Assembly: GCA_039024315.1 (NCBI GenBank) | Contig: JBCCQN010000020.1 | Span: 1 to 61,193 of the forward strand | DNA: 61,193 nucleotides | DNA from: JBCAWW01 sp039024315 | Lineage (GTDB): Bacteria > Bacteroidota > Bacteroidia > J057 | Direction of reading: 5' to 3' | In this document: piece by piece, positions 27,614 through 36,651 of the stretch | Position numbering within the stretch: the stretch's first letter is position 1 | Layout: every line of letters starts with the position of its first letter | Program-made: the position numbers and the translations under genes | Notes under the pieces: generated by a model | The model's input: the letters and a program-made list of their open reading frames with translations, nothing else | Database searches by the model: none | What the model was told of the DNA's origin: nothing

Positions 27614-29452
27614 GTGCGATACAGGAGTTTACAGCATTGCGTTAAGGACCTCGAAAAAAACGGTCATCTAGTACGCGTACAAGCCGAAATCGATCCCTAC
27701 TTAGAAATTGCAGAGATACAACGCCGAGCCTATCAGGCTGGGGCACCTGCAATCCTATTTGAAAATGTCAAAGGCAGTAGGTTTCCTGCCTTGACCAATC
27801 TATTTGGTACCATGGAGCGGACAAACTTTATCTTCCGCTCTACCATCAAGCAGGTCAAAAAGATCGTTCAAGCCAAGGCTGATCCTACGGCCATTCTCAA
27901 AGCACCGCATAAATATCTGGCGACTCCTTTTGCCGCAGTCAAAGCCTTACCGCTTAAGAGCCGCTTCGGAGCGCCTATTTTGCACGGTAAGACCAGCGTC
28001 AGCGCCTTGCCACAAGTACATTCATGGCCTATGGATGGAGGCCCCTATGTGACTTTACCACAAGTTTGTACTGAGGATCCCGCTAGTCCGGGCATCATGA
28101 AAACCAATGTGGGGATGTATCGCATCCAACTCAATGGCAATGAATATATCCCTGATAAAGAAATTGGTCTCCATTATCAGATTCACCGTGGTATAGGAGT
28201 GCATCATACTCATGCCGCGGAGCGGAACGAAAGGCTGAAGGTGAGTATTTTTGTGGGCGGTCCTCCCGCGCATACCTTTGCCGCTGTCATGCCATTGCCA
28301 GAAGGCTTATCAGAATTGATGTTTGCGGGCCTTTTTGCAGGCCGCAATTTTAGATATACTCGTAAAGACGGGCATTTGCTTTCATCAGATGCTGACTTTT
28401 GTATTGTCGGTAGTATTGATCCCCAAGCGACTAAACCGGAAGGTCCGTTTGGGGATCATCTTGGTTACTACAGCTTACAACATGAGTTTCCCGTCATGCA
28501 AGTAGATGCGGTGTACCATCGCAAAGGGGCAATATGGCCGTTTACCGTAGTGGGTAGGCCGCCACAAGAGGATACTAGCTTTGGAGATTTAATTCATGAG
28601 GTAACTGCTGAGATGGTACCGGTTTCGGTGCCAGGTTTGATCTCGATGAATGCAGTTGATGCTGCTGGGGTTCATCCACTCTTGCTGGCCATTGGTAATG
28701 AGCGATATGTACCTTATGAGGAACGCTCACCCAAAGAGATCTTAACGGTTGCCAATGCAGTCTTAGGGTTTGGACAGGCTTCTTTAGCTAAGTATCTCAT
28801 GATGACAGCTTATCAAGACCAGCCAGACCTTGATATCCACGATATCTCTTCCTATTTCCAGCATCTGCTGTCGCGGATGGATTTTAGACGGGATCTTCAC
28901 TTCCAGACAAGGACGACCATCGATACCCTAGATTATAGCAGTGAAGGCCTTAATGAGGGTTCAAAAGTAGTTTTTGCGGCTGCGGGTGCGCCTAAGCGAA
29001 CGCTCAGTACCACAATCCCAGAAGATCTAAAATTACCTCAGGGCTTTTCAGACCCACGTTTTGCCATTCCGGGGGTGCTAATGGTCAAGAGTCCCCCTCA
29101 TGGCGATGCCAAGCAGGGAAATCGTTCTGCGCAGCAGCTAGCCCAAAGTATTCCGGCAAAGTATTTGAGAGACGGCATCGCAATGATCGTCATGGTAGAC
29201 GATAGCGAGTTTGCGGCAAAAACGTTGAATAACTTCCTCTGGGTTACCTTTACCCGTTCAAACCCTTCCCACGATATTTATGGTAGCGAGAGCTTTATCG
29301 AACATAAACATTGGGGCTGTAACGGGCCAGTCATCATTGATGCGCGTGTCAAATCTCACCATGCCCCAGCCCTAGTAGAGAATCCCGCTGTGAGCAAAAG
29401 AGTGGATGAATTGAGCGCCCAAGGAGGTCCTCTACACGGAATCTTGCCCTAG
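27614..29452 (+). CDS. UbiD family decarboxylase
   Basis: 612 residues from a GTG start; no ATG lies nearby in frame. The UbiD signature is present: DPYLEIAEIQRR, GRPPQEDT, and KPEGPFGDHLGYYS, which holds the prenylated-FMN catalytic Glu region. UbiD enzymes decarboxylate aromatic or unsaturated acids with prFMN made by UbiX. In Bacteroidota such a protein may serve quinone synthesis, but the substrate is not readable. A weak hairpin terminator follows at 29479-29502. One copy of the dispersed hairpin motif lies inside the gene at 29122-29137. Confidence 0.92.
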   Translation: MRYRSLQHCVKDLEKNGHLVRVQAEIDPYLEIAEIQRRAYQAGAPAILFENVKGSRFPALTNLFGTMERTNFIFRSTIKQVKKIVQAKADPTAILKAPHKYLATPFAAVKALPLKSRFGAPILHGKTSVSALPQVHSWPMDGGPYVTLPQVCTEDPASPGIMKTNVGMYRIQLNGNEYIPDKEIGLHYQIHRGIGVHHTHAAERNERLKVSIFVGGPPAHTFAAVMPLPEGLSELMFAGLFAGRNFRYTRKDGHLLSSDADFCIVGSIDPQATKPEGPFGDHLGYYSLQHEFPVMQVDAVYHRKGAIWPFTVVGRPPQEDTSFGDLIHEVTAEMVPVSVPGLISMNAVDAAGVHPLLLAIGNERYVPYEERSPKEILTVANAVLGFGQASLAKYLMMTAYQDQPDLDIHDISSYFQHLLSRMDFRRDLHFQTRTTIDTLDYSSEGLNEGSKVVFAAAGAPKRTLSTTIPEDLKLPQGFSDPRFAIPGVLMVKSPPHGDAKQGNRSAQQLAQSIPAKYLRDGIAMIVMVDDSEFAAKTLNNFLWVTFTRSNPSHDIYGSESFIEHKHWGCNGPVIIDARVKSHHAPALVENPAVSKRVDELSAQGGPLHGILP

Positions 29453-30069
29453 AAAAATGAAATAAATCTGCTTTAAAGTTGTAAAAAGGCGGTTTTTTAC
29501 AAAATCAGACTTCCAAAAAAGAGAACAAAATAGTGATTTTTGCAATTCAGTCCTTTTATGCTGATGCACCAAGCTTACTCCTTGGGATCAGAGGAAAATC
29601 ATTGCAATAATCATGTTTTAGCCTATTTCTGCCATTTTTTTGCCCAATAAAATATCAGCATAAGTACAGGATAGATGGTTTTGGCGCCCCTATTTAGACT
29701 TCCAATTTGAGATATGCTTTTTGCCTGCTCCAACTATGGCTTTACAAGAATTACAGCGAACCCCCAACTAATTTAAACACTGTAATATCTCACATAACGC
29801 AGCAAATACAGAAGTCCAGAAAACATTATCAGCCTATCCTTAAATCACCCATAAACTATTGTATGTCAAATACTTAACAAAACACAAAATCCTAATCTCC
29901 TCATAAATTGCAGCAAAAACGAGACTCACACTTCAGCCAGAGCACAAGCACTACTTCTGATATTCGTAAATTTGAAAACACAAATCATTTAAATGCGAAA
30001 TCTTGAAATTTTGATGGTTGAAGTATATATTTGATTTCATTCAACACTACCTCCTTCAAATTTATTGTT
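29453..30069. other. AT-rich intergenic region upstream of MarR genes
   Basis: About 617 bases without a credible gene. A hairpin TTGTAAAAA / TTTTTACAA (29479-29502) just after the UbiD-type gene may be a weak terminator. TAAATTTG at 29967-29974 matches the Bacteroidota -7 consensus TAnnTTTG and could serve the first MarR gene, but I see no good -33 box. Confidence 0.4.
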
Positions 30070-30525
30070 ATGAACTTGGTCGAAAACAAAGCGGCTAATC
30101 CTGAACTTGCTAAGCTTGAAAAGAACCTATATGATCTTGCTGATATTTATCGCAAGCATCAGACTTACATCAAGACAAAATATAAGATCAGTGCCCTCGA
30201 CATGGAGATTTTGCAATTGGTGATTGTGGAAGGACCTAAAAAAATGAAAGAGATTGGTGAGCATTTTCAGGTCAAGCTTAGTACCCTTACTTCCATAATC
30301 GACAAAATCGAAAGGAAGCGTTTAGTCAAACGAGTAAATTCACGTCATGATCGACGAGTAGTACATCTAGCAGCCTCTCCTAAAGGCAAACAAGTATATA
30401 CTGATTACAGTAACCATATCCAGTTGATCGCCAAGATGCTACAAACCTCCCTCGACGATCAGCAGCTAAGTGCGCTGCTTGAAGGTCTGGACCGCCTATC
30501 CCAGTTGGTTAACGCCGATGATTAA
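30070..30525 (+). CDS. MarR family transcriptional regulator (first of three)
   Basis: 151 residues from the ATG at 30070; the only upstream start is TTG. The winged-helix core is LDMEILQLVIVEGPKKMKEIGEHF and KLSTLTSIIDKIERKRLVKR, with the wing HDRRVVHLAASPKGKQVY. It is a dimeric DNA-binding repressor or activator of unknown ligand. The recognition helix KLSTLTSxIDKxE is almost identical to that of its two paralogues downstream, suggesting shared or overlapping operators. The gap to the second MarR gene is about 80 bases (16 if that gene uses its upstream start), so the first two are probably co-transcribed. Confidence 0.9.
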   Translation: MNLVENKAANPELAKLEKNLYDLADIYRKHQTYIKTKYKISALDMEILQLVIVEGPKKMKEIGEHFQVKLSTLTSIIDKIERKRLVKRVNSRHDRRVVHLAASPKGKQVYTDYSNHIQLIAKMLQTSLDDQQLSALLEGLDRLSQLVNADD

Positions 30526-30607
30526 GTCCCCTTTTTAACAAATGAGATCCCATGCTGGTTTACAGGCAATCAGCTTAGCCCTCTACAATTCTCTTGCCCT
30601 TAAAGCG

Positions 30608-31066
30608 ATGAACCCAAAATCAGACATTTTCCAAGGAATTGAAAGCTCTTTCATGCGTTTTCAAAGAAGCATCAGACGACACGAATCCTCTTGGCAAAAG
30701 AAGAGTCAACTAAGCCTACTGGAGACGATGATTTTGCGCTTTATTGTTTTGGAGGGACCGCAAAAGATGAAAGATGTTTCCAGTAAGTTCGAAATTAAGC
30801 TCAGTACACTTACTTCGGTGATTGATAAATTTGAAAGGAGCAACTTATTGATCAGAAAGCAAACAGAACATGACCGCAGAGTCGTCTTATTACATGCCAG
30901 CAAGAAAGGCAAAAAGCTCTTTGAATCATATCGTACTTTACTCGCGCAAATGTTTGGGCAGCTCAAATCCCATCTTCCCGATAAGCAATTTAGCCACTTC
31001 GTTGAGGCGGTATTTGCTCTACACTTTGCGATTTCAGATGCTTTGCCAAAAAGCGATACAGAATAA
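30608..31066 (+). CDS. MarR family transcriptional regulator (second of three)
   Basis: 152 residues from the ATG at 30608, which matches the paralogue's N-terminal length; an in-frame ATG at 30542 would add 22 residues. The core motifs are LLETMILRFIVLEGPQKMKDVSSKF, KLSTLTSVIDKFERSNLLIRK and HDRRVVLLHASKKGKKLF. It is the most diverged of the three outside the recognition helix. No target gene with an obvious drug or metabolite function lies next to it. Confidence 0.9.
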   Translation: MNPKSDIFQGIESSFMRFQRSIRRHESSWQKKSQLSLLETMILRFIVLEGPQKMKDVSSKFEIKLSTLTSVIDKFERSNLLIRKQTEHDRRVVLLHASKKGKKLFESYRTLLAQMFGQLKSHLPDKQFSHFVEAVFALHFAISDALPKSDTE

Positions 31067-31746
31067 TTTCTTGCTCCTTTATAGACTAAAGAAAGAAATA
31101 TTTTACTCCGACATATAAAAATTATTAATCCAAAAAAGTAAAATATTCCAATACTTTTATTGTCTCTGCTGCGCAGAACGTTTCCCTCCCTCCTCTTTTC
31201 TGATTCATTTTCATTTTAGGTTTGCCAACTCTTTTTGCGGGCTCAATCCTGTAATCGATCGTATTGCCGCGTTTCCCAAAATGACAAAAACATCCTCACA
31301 AATAACTGATATATAAATATTTACAAAAAATCCACCGCTTCAATATTTTATCCCTTATGCAAAAGACAACCGTCTGGTATTAGCTTTCTAGCTGATAAAA
31401 AAGATGTGCTAGTCTTGGTAGTTATTCCATTTTTGATTTAGCCAAATCGGATTTTTTGTCTTTCCAAAACACGATCAAAAAGTAGCAATTGGTTACACCT
31501 AATGGCAATGATTTGATGAATGGATATTTTGTTTAATGGCATTAATTTCATAATATTGTATTATATCACACATGGAACAATGCCAATACAACAATATGGT
31601 ACTTGATGTTGGAAATGTGTTTAGGAATATATTTTCACACTTGAGTATTTATATATTTCAAATTATCAATACTCGACTTTAACGGATTATTCGAAAATTG
31701 GAAGACAAATATATATTTAGTAAAATTGTATAACCTATTGATTCAA
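31067..31746. other. AT-rich intergenic region between MarR genes
   Basis: About 680 bases without a credible gene. Contents: a minus-orientation copy of the dispersed hairpin (31166-31181), many TATATATTT-like tracts, and an inverted repeat GAGTATT (31643-31649) / AATACTC (31668-31674) 72-104 bases before the third MarR start that could be an autoregulatory operator. Confidence 0.45.
31166..31181 (-). repeat. AAGCGTT-type hairpin repeat copy
   Basis: On the minus strand it reads ACGTT-CTGC-GCA-GCAG. It is free-standing in noncoding AT-rich DNA. Confidence 0.6.
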
Positions 31747-32199
31747 ATGAATACTGTGAGCAAATTATTTACTGAGCCAAATGCTATTCGGCTTGAGAGC
31801 ATTCTCAATGAACTAGTTTTAGCATTTAACTACCGACGCCTTTCCATTCTCAATCGCTACAACATTAATGAGATGGACGTGGAAATCATCCGTTATTTAA
31901 TGGCTGAGGACCAAAAGAAAATGAAAGAGGTAGGTGAGTATTTTAACATCAAGTTGAGTACCCTCACCAGTACCATTGACAAGTTAGAGAAGAGTAAACT
32001 AGTCAAGCGCAAGAATTCTCGCGAAGACCGTAGGGTAATTTTTATTAAACCTACAGCACGTGGTGCCAATCTCCTCAATGAGTTGGACGATACGATGAGA
32101 AATCTTTCTGAAACGATGATCCGCGATACTTCTGCGCCTGAATTCGAATCCATGTTGAATGGCCTAGATAGGATTCTCAACTACATCAAAGGAAAGTAA
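31747..32199 (+). CDS. MarR family transcriptional regulator (third of three)
   Basis: 150 residues from the ATG at 31747. Core motifs: MDVEIIRYLMAEDQKKMKEVGEYF, KLSTLTSTIDKLEKSKLVKRK and EDRRVIFIKPTARGANLL. Closest by eye to the first paralogue. It has its own long upstream region and a strong terminator downstream, so it is a separate transcription unit. An inverted repeat upstream (31643-31674) is a candidate operator. Confidence 0.9.
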   Translation: MNTVSKLFTEPNAIRLESILNELVLAFNYRRLSILNRYNINEMDVEIIRYLMAEDQKKMKEVGEYFNIKLSTLTSTIDKLEKSKLVKRKNSREDRRVIFIKPTARGANLLNELDDTMRNLSETMIRDTSAPEFESMLNGLDRILNYIKGK

Positions 32200-32229
32200 A
32201 TCCAATCTCTGACACACGCACAAAGATTA

Positions 32230-32256
32230 AAAGCTCGGCTTAGGCCGAGCTTTTTT
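32230..32256 (+). terminator. intrinsic terminator after third MarR gene
   Basis: AAAGCTCGGC (32230-32239) pairs with GCCGAGCTTT (32244-32253) around loop TTAG, followed by a T-run. It isolates the MarR genes from floA. Confidence 0.85.
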
Positions 32257-32378
32257 ATTTTCTAATAAAATTGGCCTTTTCTCTTTTGCTTACTAATTTA
32301 TTTTGCAGATAAAGCTGAATTATAGCTATTTTGATGTATTGACAGAGATTGTAGGATACCACATAATAAAAGTGATTC

Positions 32379-33440
32379 ATGCCTAACATATTTAGTGATA
32401 TTGTGATAACTCTGGGGATCATTACCCTAGTATTGTTGGCTGCCCTCTTTTATTTCGTACCGATTGGGCTTTGGATTACCGCTCGCTTCTCAGGAGTCAA
32501 GTTGAGTATTCTACAATTGATAGGAATGCGCCTCAGACGCATCAAACCTAGTGTAGTGGTAGAAGAGATGATTAAGGCGAGCAAAGCAAATCTCCATGAT
32601 GTAAAGCTCAGTTTACTAGAAGCCCACCTACTAGCTAAAGGAAATATCAACTCGGTCGTAGATGCGCTAATTTCGGCGAGGAACGCTGGCATCGCTTTGA
32701 CATTTGAACAAGCCGCCGCCATCGACCTCGCTGGAAGGGATGTATTACAAGCGGTGAGAGAGTCAGTTTTTACTAAAGTTATCGACTCTCCCAAAATCGA
32801 AGCAGTGGCCAGAGATGGTATTCAACTGATCGTCCACGCAAGGATCACTGTACGTTCGCACCTAGAGAAATTGGTAGGGGGAGCAGGAGAAGAAACGGTA
32901 GTGGCACGAGTCGGTCAGGGAATTGTAGCGGCGATTGGCTCTGCGGAGTCTCACGAAGATATTTTGGCTAACCCAGACTTGATTTCAAAAAGAATTATCA
33001 CAGAAGGCCTTACAGCGGGCACAGCCTATGATGTACTTTCGATCGACATTGCGGATATCGACGTAGGCCAAAGTATTGGGGCTAAGCTCAGAGCAGACGA
33101 AGCGGCGGCAGAATTAAAGGTTGCCCGAGCCAAGGCAGAGGAAAAACGAGCTGAAGCTGTGGCAGAAGAGCAGTACTTTAAAGCAAGAGTCCAGGAAATG
33201 CGAGTGAAAGTCGTTGAGGCAGAAGCCCAGATTCCTCGCGCTATCGCTGAAGCATTCCGCCTGGGCAATATGGGAGTAATGGACTACCATAGACTACAAA
33301 ATATCGAGTCAGATACCGCTATGCGGCGCTCGTTCTCTGATTTGGACAACGATAACTTAACTGACGAAGAATTAGATACTGCACTTAAAAATAATCAAGA
33401 TAACAAGGAAGGGGATGGAAAGAAGGACAACGAAAAGTAG
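32379..33440 (+). CDS. floA: flotillin-like protein FloA
   Basis: 353 residues. An N-terminal hairpin membrane segment (IVITLGIITLVLLAALFYFVPIGLWI) is followed by the SPFH-type domain (ISARNAGIALTFEQAAAIDLAGRDVLQAV, VIDSPKIEAVARDGIQLIVHARITVR). A helical region rich in Ala/Glu repeats follows (AKAEEKRAEAVAEEQ) and then an acidic disordered tail. Flotillins organise membrane microdomains. The last 26 bases overlap the start of a secreted OmpA-like protein gene, so the two are translationally linked. Confidence 0.95.
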   Translation: MPNIFSDIVITLGIITLVLLAALFYFVPIGLWITARFSGVKLSILQLIGMRLRRIKPSVVVEEMIKASKANLHDVKLSLLEAHLLAKGNINSVVDALISARNAGIALTFEQAAAIDLAGRDVLQAVRESVFTKVIDSPKIEAVARDGIQLIVHARITVRSHLEKLVGGAGEETVVARVGQGIVAAIGSAESHEDILANPDLISKRIITEGLTAGTAYDVLSIDIADIDVGQSIGAKLRADEAAAELKVARAKAEEKRAEAVAEEQYFKARVQEMRVKVVEAEAQIPRAIAEAFRLGNMGVMDYHRLQNIESDTAMRRSFSDLDNDNLTDEELDTALKNNQDNKEGDGKKDNEK

Positions 33441-33882
33441 ATATTTCATTTTAGGCTGCTTGACTATTCTGACTTGCCTTAGCCTTCTTCCTAATCAAAC
33501 CCACGCACAAGGTCGAAAACTCACCTACGATCAGGCTGTTGCCGTTTTTGGAGAGCAAAGAATATTTGAGTTTAGAAGATTTTCTCTCGAACTGACGGAT
33601 GCAAGCAAAGCGGAGCTTCACGAACTAGTAGAAACCATTCGCAAGTTCCCTGCGGTATTAGGAGGTAATGTCATTGTCATTCAAACCTTCACTTGCGAAA
33701 AAGAACTTAACGTTAAACCATATATCGCCGCCTGTCGAGGCCAGGTAATCATCGATTATCTGGTAGAATCGATCAACATCTCTAGAAAGAAATGTTATAT
33801 CCAAGATGGCGGACCCAATAAGTTTGATCCTGAATGCGAAGTCTTGAGTGGCGTCAATGTCTATCTCAAGAAAAGTTGGTAA
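33415..33882 (+). CDS. small secreted OmpA-like protein, floA partner
   Basis: 155 residues. The start at 33415 has AAGGAAGGGG directly upstream and lies inside floA. A signal peptide runs to about residue 31 (LPNQTHAQ). The mature part has an OmpA-like beta-alpha-beta arrangement (FSLELTDASKAELHELVETIRKF, GNVIVIQTFTCEK, RGQVIIDYLVE, CYIQDGG, GVNVYLKKSW), but the peptidoglycan-binding Asp/Arg pair is not clear. Four Cys in the mature part could form disulfides. A function linked to FloA microdomains is inferred only from the overlap. Confidence 0.8.
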   Translation: MERRTTKSRYFILGCLTILTCLSLLPNQTHAQGRKLTYDQAVAVFGEQRIFEFRRFSLELTDASKAELHELVETIRKFPAVLGGNVIVIQTFTCEKELNVKPYIAACRGQVIIDYLVESINISRKKCYIQDGGPNKFDPECEVLSGVNVYLKKSW

Positions 33883-33901
33883 GGATTAGCAGATAAAGAA
33901 C

Positions 33902-33930
33902 AAAGCCGCTTCAAATTTTGAAGCGGCTTT
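33902..33930. terminator. intrinsic terminator between floA operon and recA
   Basis: AAAGCCGCTTC (33902-33912) pairs with GAAGCGGCTTT (33920-33930), 11 bases of stem, with a T-run on the plus strand. It serves the floA operon and may also stop convergent recA transcription. Confidence 0.85.
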
Positions 33931-33963
33931 TTATTTGAATTAAGTTCCAATATGTGATCGATA

Positions 33964-35034
33964 TTATTTGCTCTTGGCAGTTGCTTCTGCCTCGGCTTTC
34001 TTAGCCTTAGCAGCTGCAGCCTTAGGATCTTCTTCTCGTATCCCTTTAGCCACTAGCACCTTGTGCTCCAGCTCTTCCATTAATTCTGGATTATCACGAA
34101 TCAAGCGTTTAACAGAATCTCGACCTTGACCTAGCTTACTACCATCATAGCTGAACCATGAACCGGCCTTGTGTACAATGTCGAGTTCAACAGCAAGGTC
34201 AAGTACTTCACCGGCATGTGAAACTCCTTCACCAAACATGATATCAAATTCAGCGATCCGGAATGGAGGAGAAACCTTGTTTTTCACCACCTTCACCTTG
34301 ACGCGGTTACCGATGCTGTCAGTACCCTCTTTGATCTGAGCCATACGACGGATGTCAAGACGTACAGAAGAGTAGAACTTAAGAGCATTACCACCAGTGG
34401 TAGTCTCAGGGTTACCGAACATTACTCCAATCTTCTCGCGCAACTGGTTGATGAAGATACAGACACAATTAGTCTTAGAAATTGCAGCTGTCAGTTTACG
34501 GAGTGCTTGAGACATCAAACGAGCCTGAAGACCCATTTTTGATTCTCCCATTTCACCTTCGATTTCAGCCTTAGGGGTTAGGGCAGCTACAGAGTCAATA
34601 ACCACAATATCCATGGCACTCGAGCGAATCAAATACTCTGTAATCTCAAGTGCTTGCTCACCATAATCTGGCTGAGAAACGTATAGGTTTTCGGTATCGA
34701 TGCCTAACTTCTCTGCATAACTACGATCAAAAGCATGTTCTGCATCAATAAAGGCAGCAAGACCACCGGCTTTCTGCGCTTCGGCAATCATATGCATCGC
34801 AAGCGTAGTTTTACCAGAAGATTCAGGTCCGTAGATCTCTACGATACGACCTCTAGGTATACCACCTATGCCTAATGCTATATCAAGGCTAAGAGATCCA
34901 GTAGGTAATGCTGGTACATCAATTACAGGGTTATCGCTTAGCTTCATTACAATCCCTTTGCCGTAAGTCTTCTCGAGCTTATCGACGGTCATTTGTAGGG
35001 ACTTGAGTTTCTCTTGTTTAATATCCTTCGCCAT
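33964..35034 (-). CDS. recA: recombinase RecA
   Basis: 356 residues, normal length. Walker A is GPESSGKTTLAMH, Walker B is MDIVVIDSVAAL, and loop L2 is in GVMFGNPETTTGGNALKFYSS. The acidic/basic C-terminal tail (DPKAAAAKAKKAEAEATAKSK) is typical. It forms filaments on single-stranded DNA for homologous recombination and LexA-type responses. I see no SOS box in the 54 bases upstream, where it follows the cyclophilin gene. Confidence 0.98.
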   Translation of the reverse strand: MAKDIKQEKLKSLQMTVDKLEKTYGKGIVMKLSDNPVIDVPALPTGSLSLDIALGIGGIPRGRIVEIYGPESSGKTTLAMHMIAEAQKAGGLAAFIDAEHAFDRSYAEKLGIDTENLYVSQPDYGEQALEITEYLIRSSAMDIVVIDSVAALTPKAEIEGEMGESKMGLQARLMSQALRKLTAAISKTNCVCIFINQLREKIGVMFGNPETTTGGNALKFYSSVRLDIRRMAQIKEGTDSIGNRVKVKVVKNKVSPPFRIAEFDIMFGEGVSHAGEVLDLAVELDIVHKAGSWFSYDGSKLGQGRDSVKRLIRDNPELMEELEHKVLVAKGIREEDPKAAAAKAKKAEAEATAKSK

Positions 35035-35088
35035 GTCTATAAGGTAATTTGGAAATTTTTAGTCTATGTTATCAGTATTCGCAAGGGG

Positions 35089-35901
35089 CTAATCGTTCCG
35101 CGCAGCGGTAGAATCAGCGACTACTTGCATGGACAGGATACGTACAGGACGAAGTGGGTGATGTGTGTATTTATCTACCTGGCTAACTTCTATTCTGCGA
35201 ACGAGATCCATTCCGTATATCACTTCACCAAAAATGGTGTATGTAAAATCTAGATGGGGAGCACCTCCTCGATCTAGATATGCATTTCGTTGTTCAGGGG
35301 TATAATCAAAGGCTTGAAAATCCTCTCGTTCTAAGAAGGCTTGAAAGCTAAGGCTTTCTCGTTCCTCTTGAGGCAAAAGCTGATAGGCATCATACATATC
35401 ACCTCTCAGTACTTTGGTTCTCTCCAGCGCCACACTATCGAGCAAGGCATTGGACACTTCTTTACCAGTAACAATATAAAATTGGCTACCAGCTGAACGC
35501 TTTTCGGGATTCTCCTCATCAGGCTCTCGTGCGGCACCAAGCTTGGCTCGAGTGTGAATACGCTCTTCGCTAAACTCAGCTTCTAAATCATAGCCGGGAC
35601 CGTTGTCTTGCGAAAAATCTCCATTTCGCGTGCCTGGATCACCAGTCTGAACCATAAAGCCTAATATGATCCGATGAAAATACAAACTGTCATAGAACCC
35701 TGATCGAGCTAGTTTGAGGAAGTTCTCACGGTGAATGGGCGTTTCTTCATAGAGAATGATCCCAACATCACCTACTGTTGTTTTCATGATCACATCTGCC
35801 TGCCCGCTCAAATCTTTAGCATTACTTGATTCTTCGCAGGATGTTAGGCTAAAAATTGCTAAGCAACTTCCTAACAACAGACACCTCAATACTAAATCCA
35901 T
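35089..35901 (-). CDS. lipoprotein cyclophilin-type peptidyl-prolyl isomerase
   Basis: 270 residues from the ATG at 35901. Lipobox SLTSC marks the lipidated Cys. The cyclophilin core has VGIILYEETPIHRENFLKL, FHRIILGFMVQTGDP and SAGSQFYIVTG, then resumes at APHLDFTYTIFGEV. Between these two parts about 65 charged residues are inserted, as in several Bacteroidota homologues. It catalyses proline isomerisation during folding of periplasmic or outer-membrane proteins. The gene ends 54 bases before recA on the same strand; its last codons contain a hairpin repeat. Confidence 0.93.
   Translation of the reverse strand: MDLVLRCLLLGSCLAIFSLTSCEESSNAKDLSGQADVIMKTTVGDVGIILYEETPIHRENFLKLARSGFYDSLYFHRIILGFMVQTGDPGTRNGDFSQDNGPGYDLEAEFSEERIHTRAKLGAAREPDEENPEKRSAGSQFYIVTGKEVSNALLDSVALERTKVLRGDMYDAYQLLPQEERESLSFQAFLEREDFQAFDYTPEQRNAYLDRGGAPHLDFTYTIFGEVIYGMDLVRRIEVSQVDKYTHHPLRPVRILSMQVVADSTAARND
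35093..35108 (+). repeat. AAGCGTT-type hairpin repeat copy at a stop codon
   Basis: TCGTT-CCGC-GCA-GCGG (35093-35108) lies within the last codons of the cyclophilin gene, 1 base from its stop codon (complement of 35089-35091). Confidence 0.65.
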
Positions 35902-35988
35902 GTGCAATCTACGGAATTATTTGTAAAATCCCACATTAAAGTGAGAAAAATGTTATTTTTTTTAGCAAAATGCTCTTAGCTAATGAAT

Positions 35989-36363
35989 TTAGCCAAACAG
36001 TTCTTCATCTCTCTCTATCATCAAGATCGAATTCTGAGAAACAATGTAGTACTTTTCACCCTCATACATGACTTCATAGGCTTCCTTCTGTAAAAATATG
36101 GCGAGGTCTCCAACCTGAGGCTGCAAAGGGATATACTTGACTTTATCGATGGACTCTTTCCAACTTTCACTTTCATCGACTGGCATCGGGATAGGATAAC
36201 CCGGCCCTACCCGCATCACATAACCGCTCTGCACTTTTTCCTTTTCCAATACACCTGGTGGCAGATAAAGGCCGCTTTGGGTTTTGTCAGTTTGGGACCG
36301 AGGTTTGATCAAAACTCGATCTCCGATAATGATCAGCTTGCTAAGCTTGCTACTGTTATCCAT
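35989..36363 (-). CDS. GroES-family co-chaperonin paralogue, longer than usual
   Basis: 124 residues against about 95 for GroES. The cpn10 fold is visible: LIIIGDRVLIKPRSQTDKTQSGLYLPPGV with the mobile loop, VQSGYVMRVGPG, and the final YYIVSQNSILMIE. An extra stretch of about 25 residues with SESWKESIDKVKYIPLQ is inserted in the middle. No groEL lies beside it, so it is likely a second, specialised co-chaperone rather than the main groES. It precedes the cyclophilin gene on the same strand with an 87-base gap. Confidence 0.88.
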   Translation of the reverse strand: MDNSSKLSKLIIIGDRVLIKPRSQTDKTQSGLYLPPGVLEKEKVQSGYVMRVGPGYPIPMPVDESESWKESIDKVKYIPLQPQVGDLAIFLQKEAYEVMYEGEKYYIVSQNSILMIERDEELFG

Positions 36364-36615
36364 ATCGTTTTAGAGTAGTCGGCTTGAATTGATTGTCTAA
36401 AGATTAATAAACACGCGAAAAGTAATTTTTGATTTTGCAATTTAAGCAAGATCAAATACGTTTTTGATTTTTGAATGGCTATTTCATCTGCAAACACCCC
36501 CAATTTTAAAGGAATCAAGCATTTGAATGCCAGACATATAGAAAACCATTTAGCCCCTGTAACGTAAGTATAAACAAAGATTGAACAAACAATTAATAAA
36601 AAATGTCAATTTATC

Positions 36616-36645
36616 TTTGACTTATAGTTTTTTTCTCTATATTTG
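36616..36645 (+). promoter_or_regulatory. Bacteroidota-type promoter upstream of lgt
   Basis: TTTG (36616-36619), an 18-base spacer, then TATATTTG (36638-36645), an exact TAnnTTTG -7 box. Transcription should start near 36652. Confidence 0.75.
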
Positions 36646-36651
36646 TATCAG

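Noticed and set aside
33964..35034. Possible SOS box upstream of recA
   Set aside because: No palindromic LexA-type site could be seen in the 54 bases before the start.
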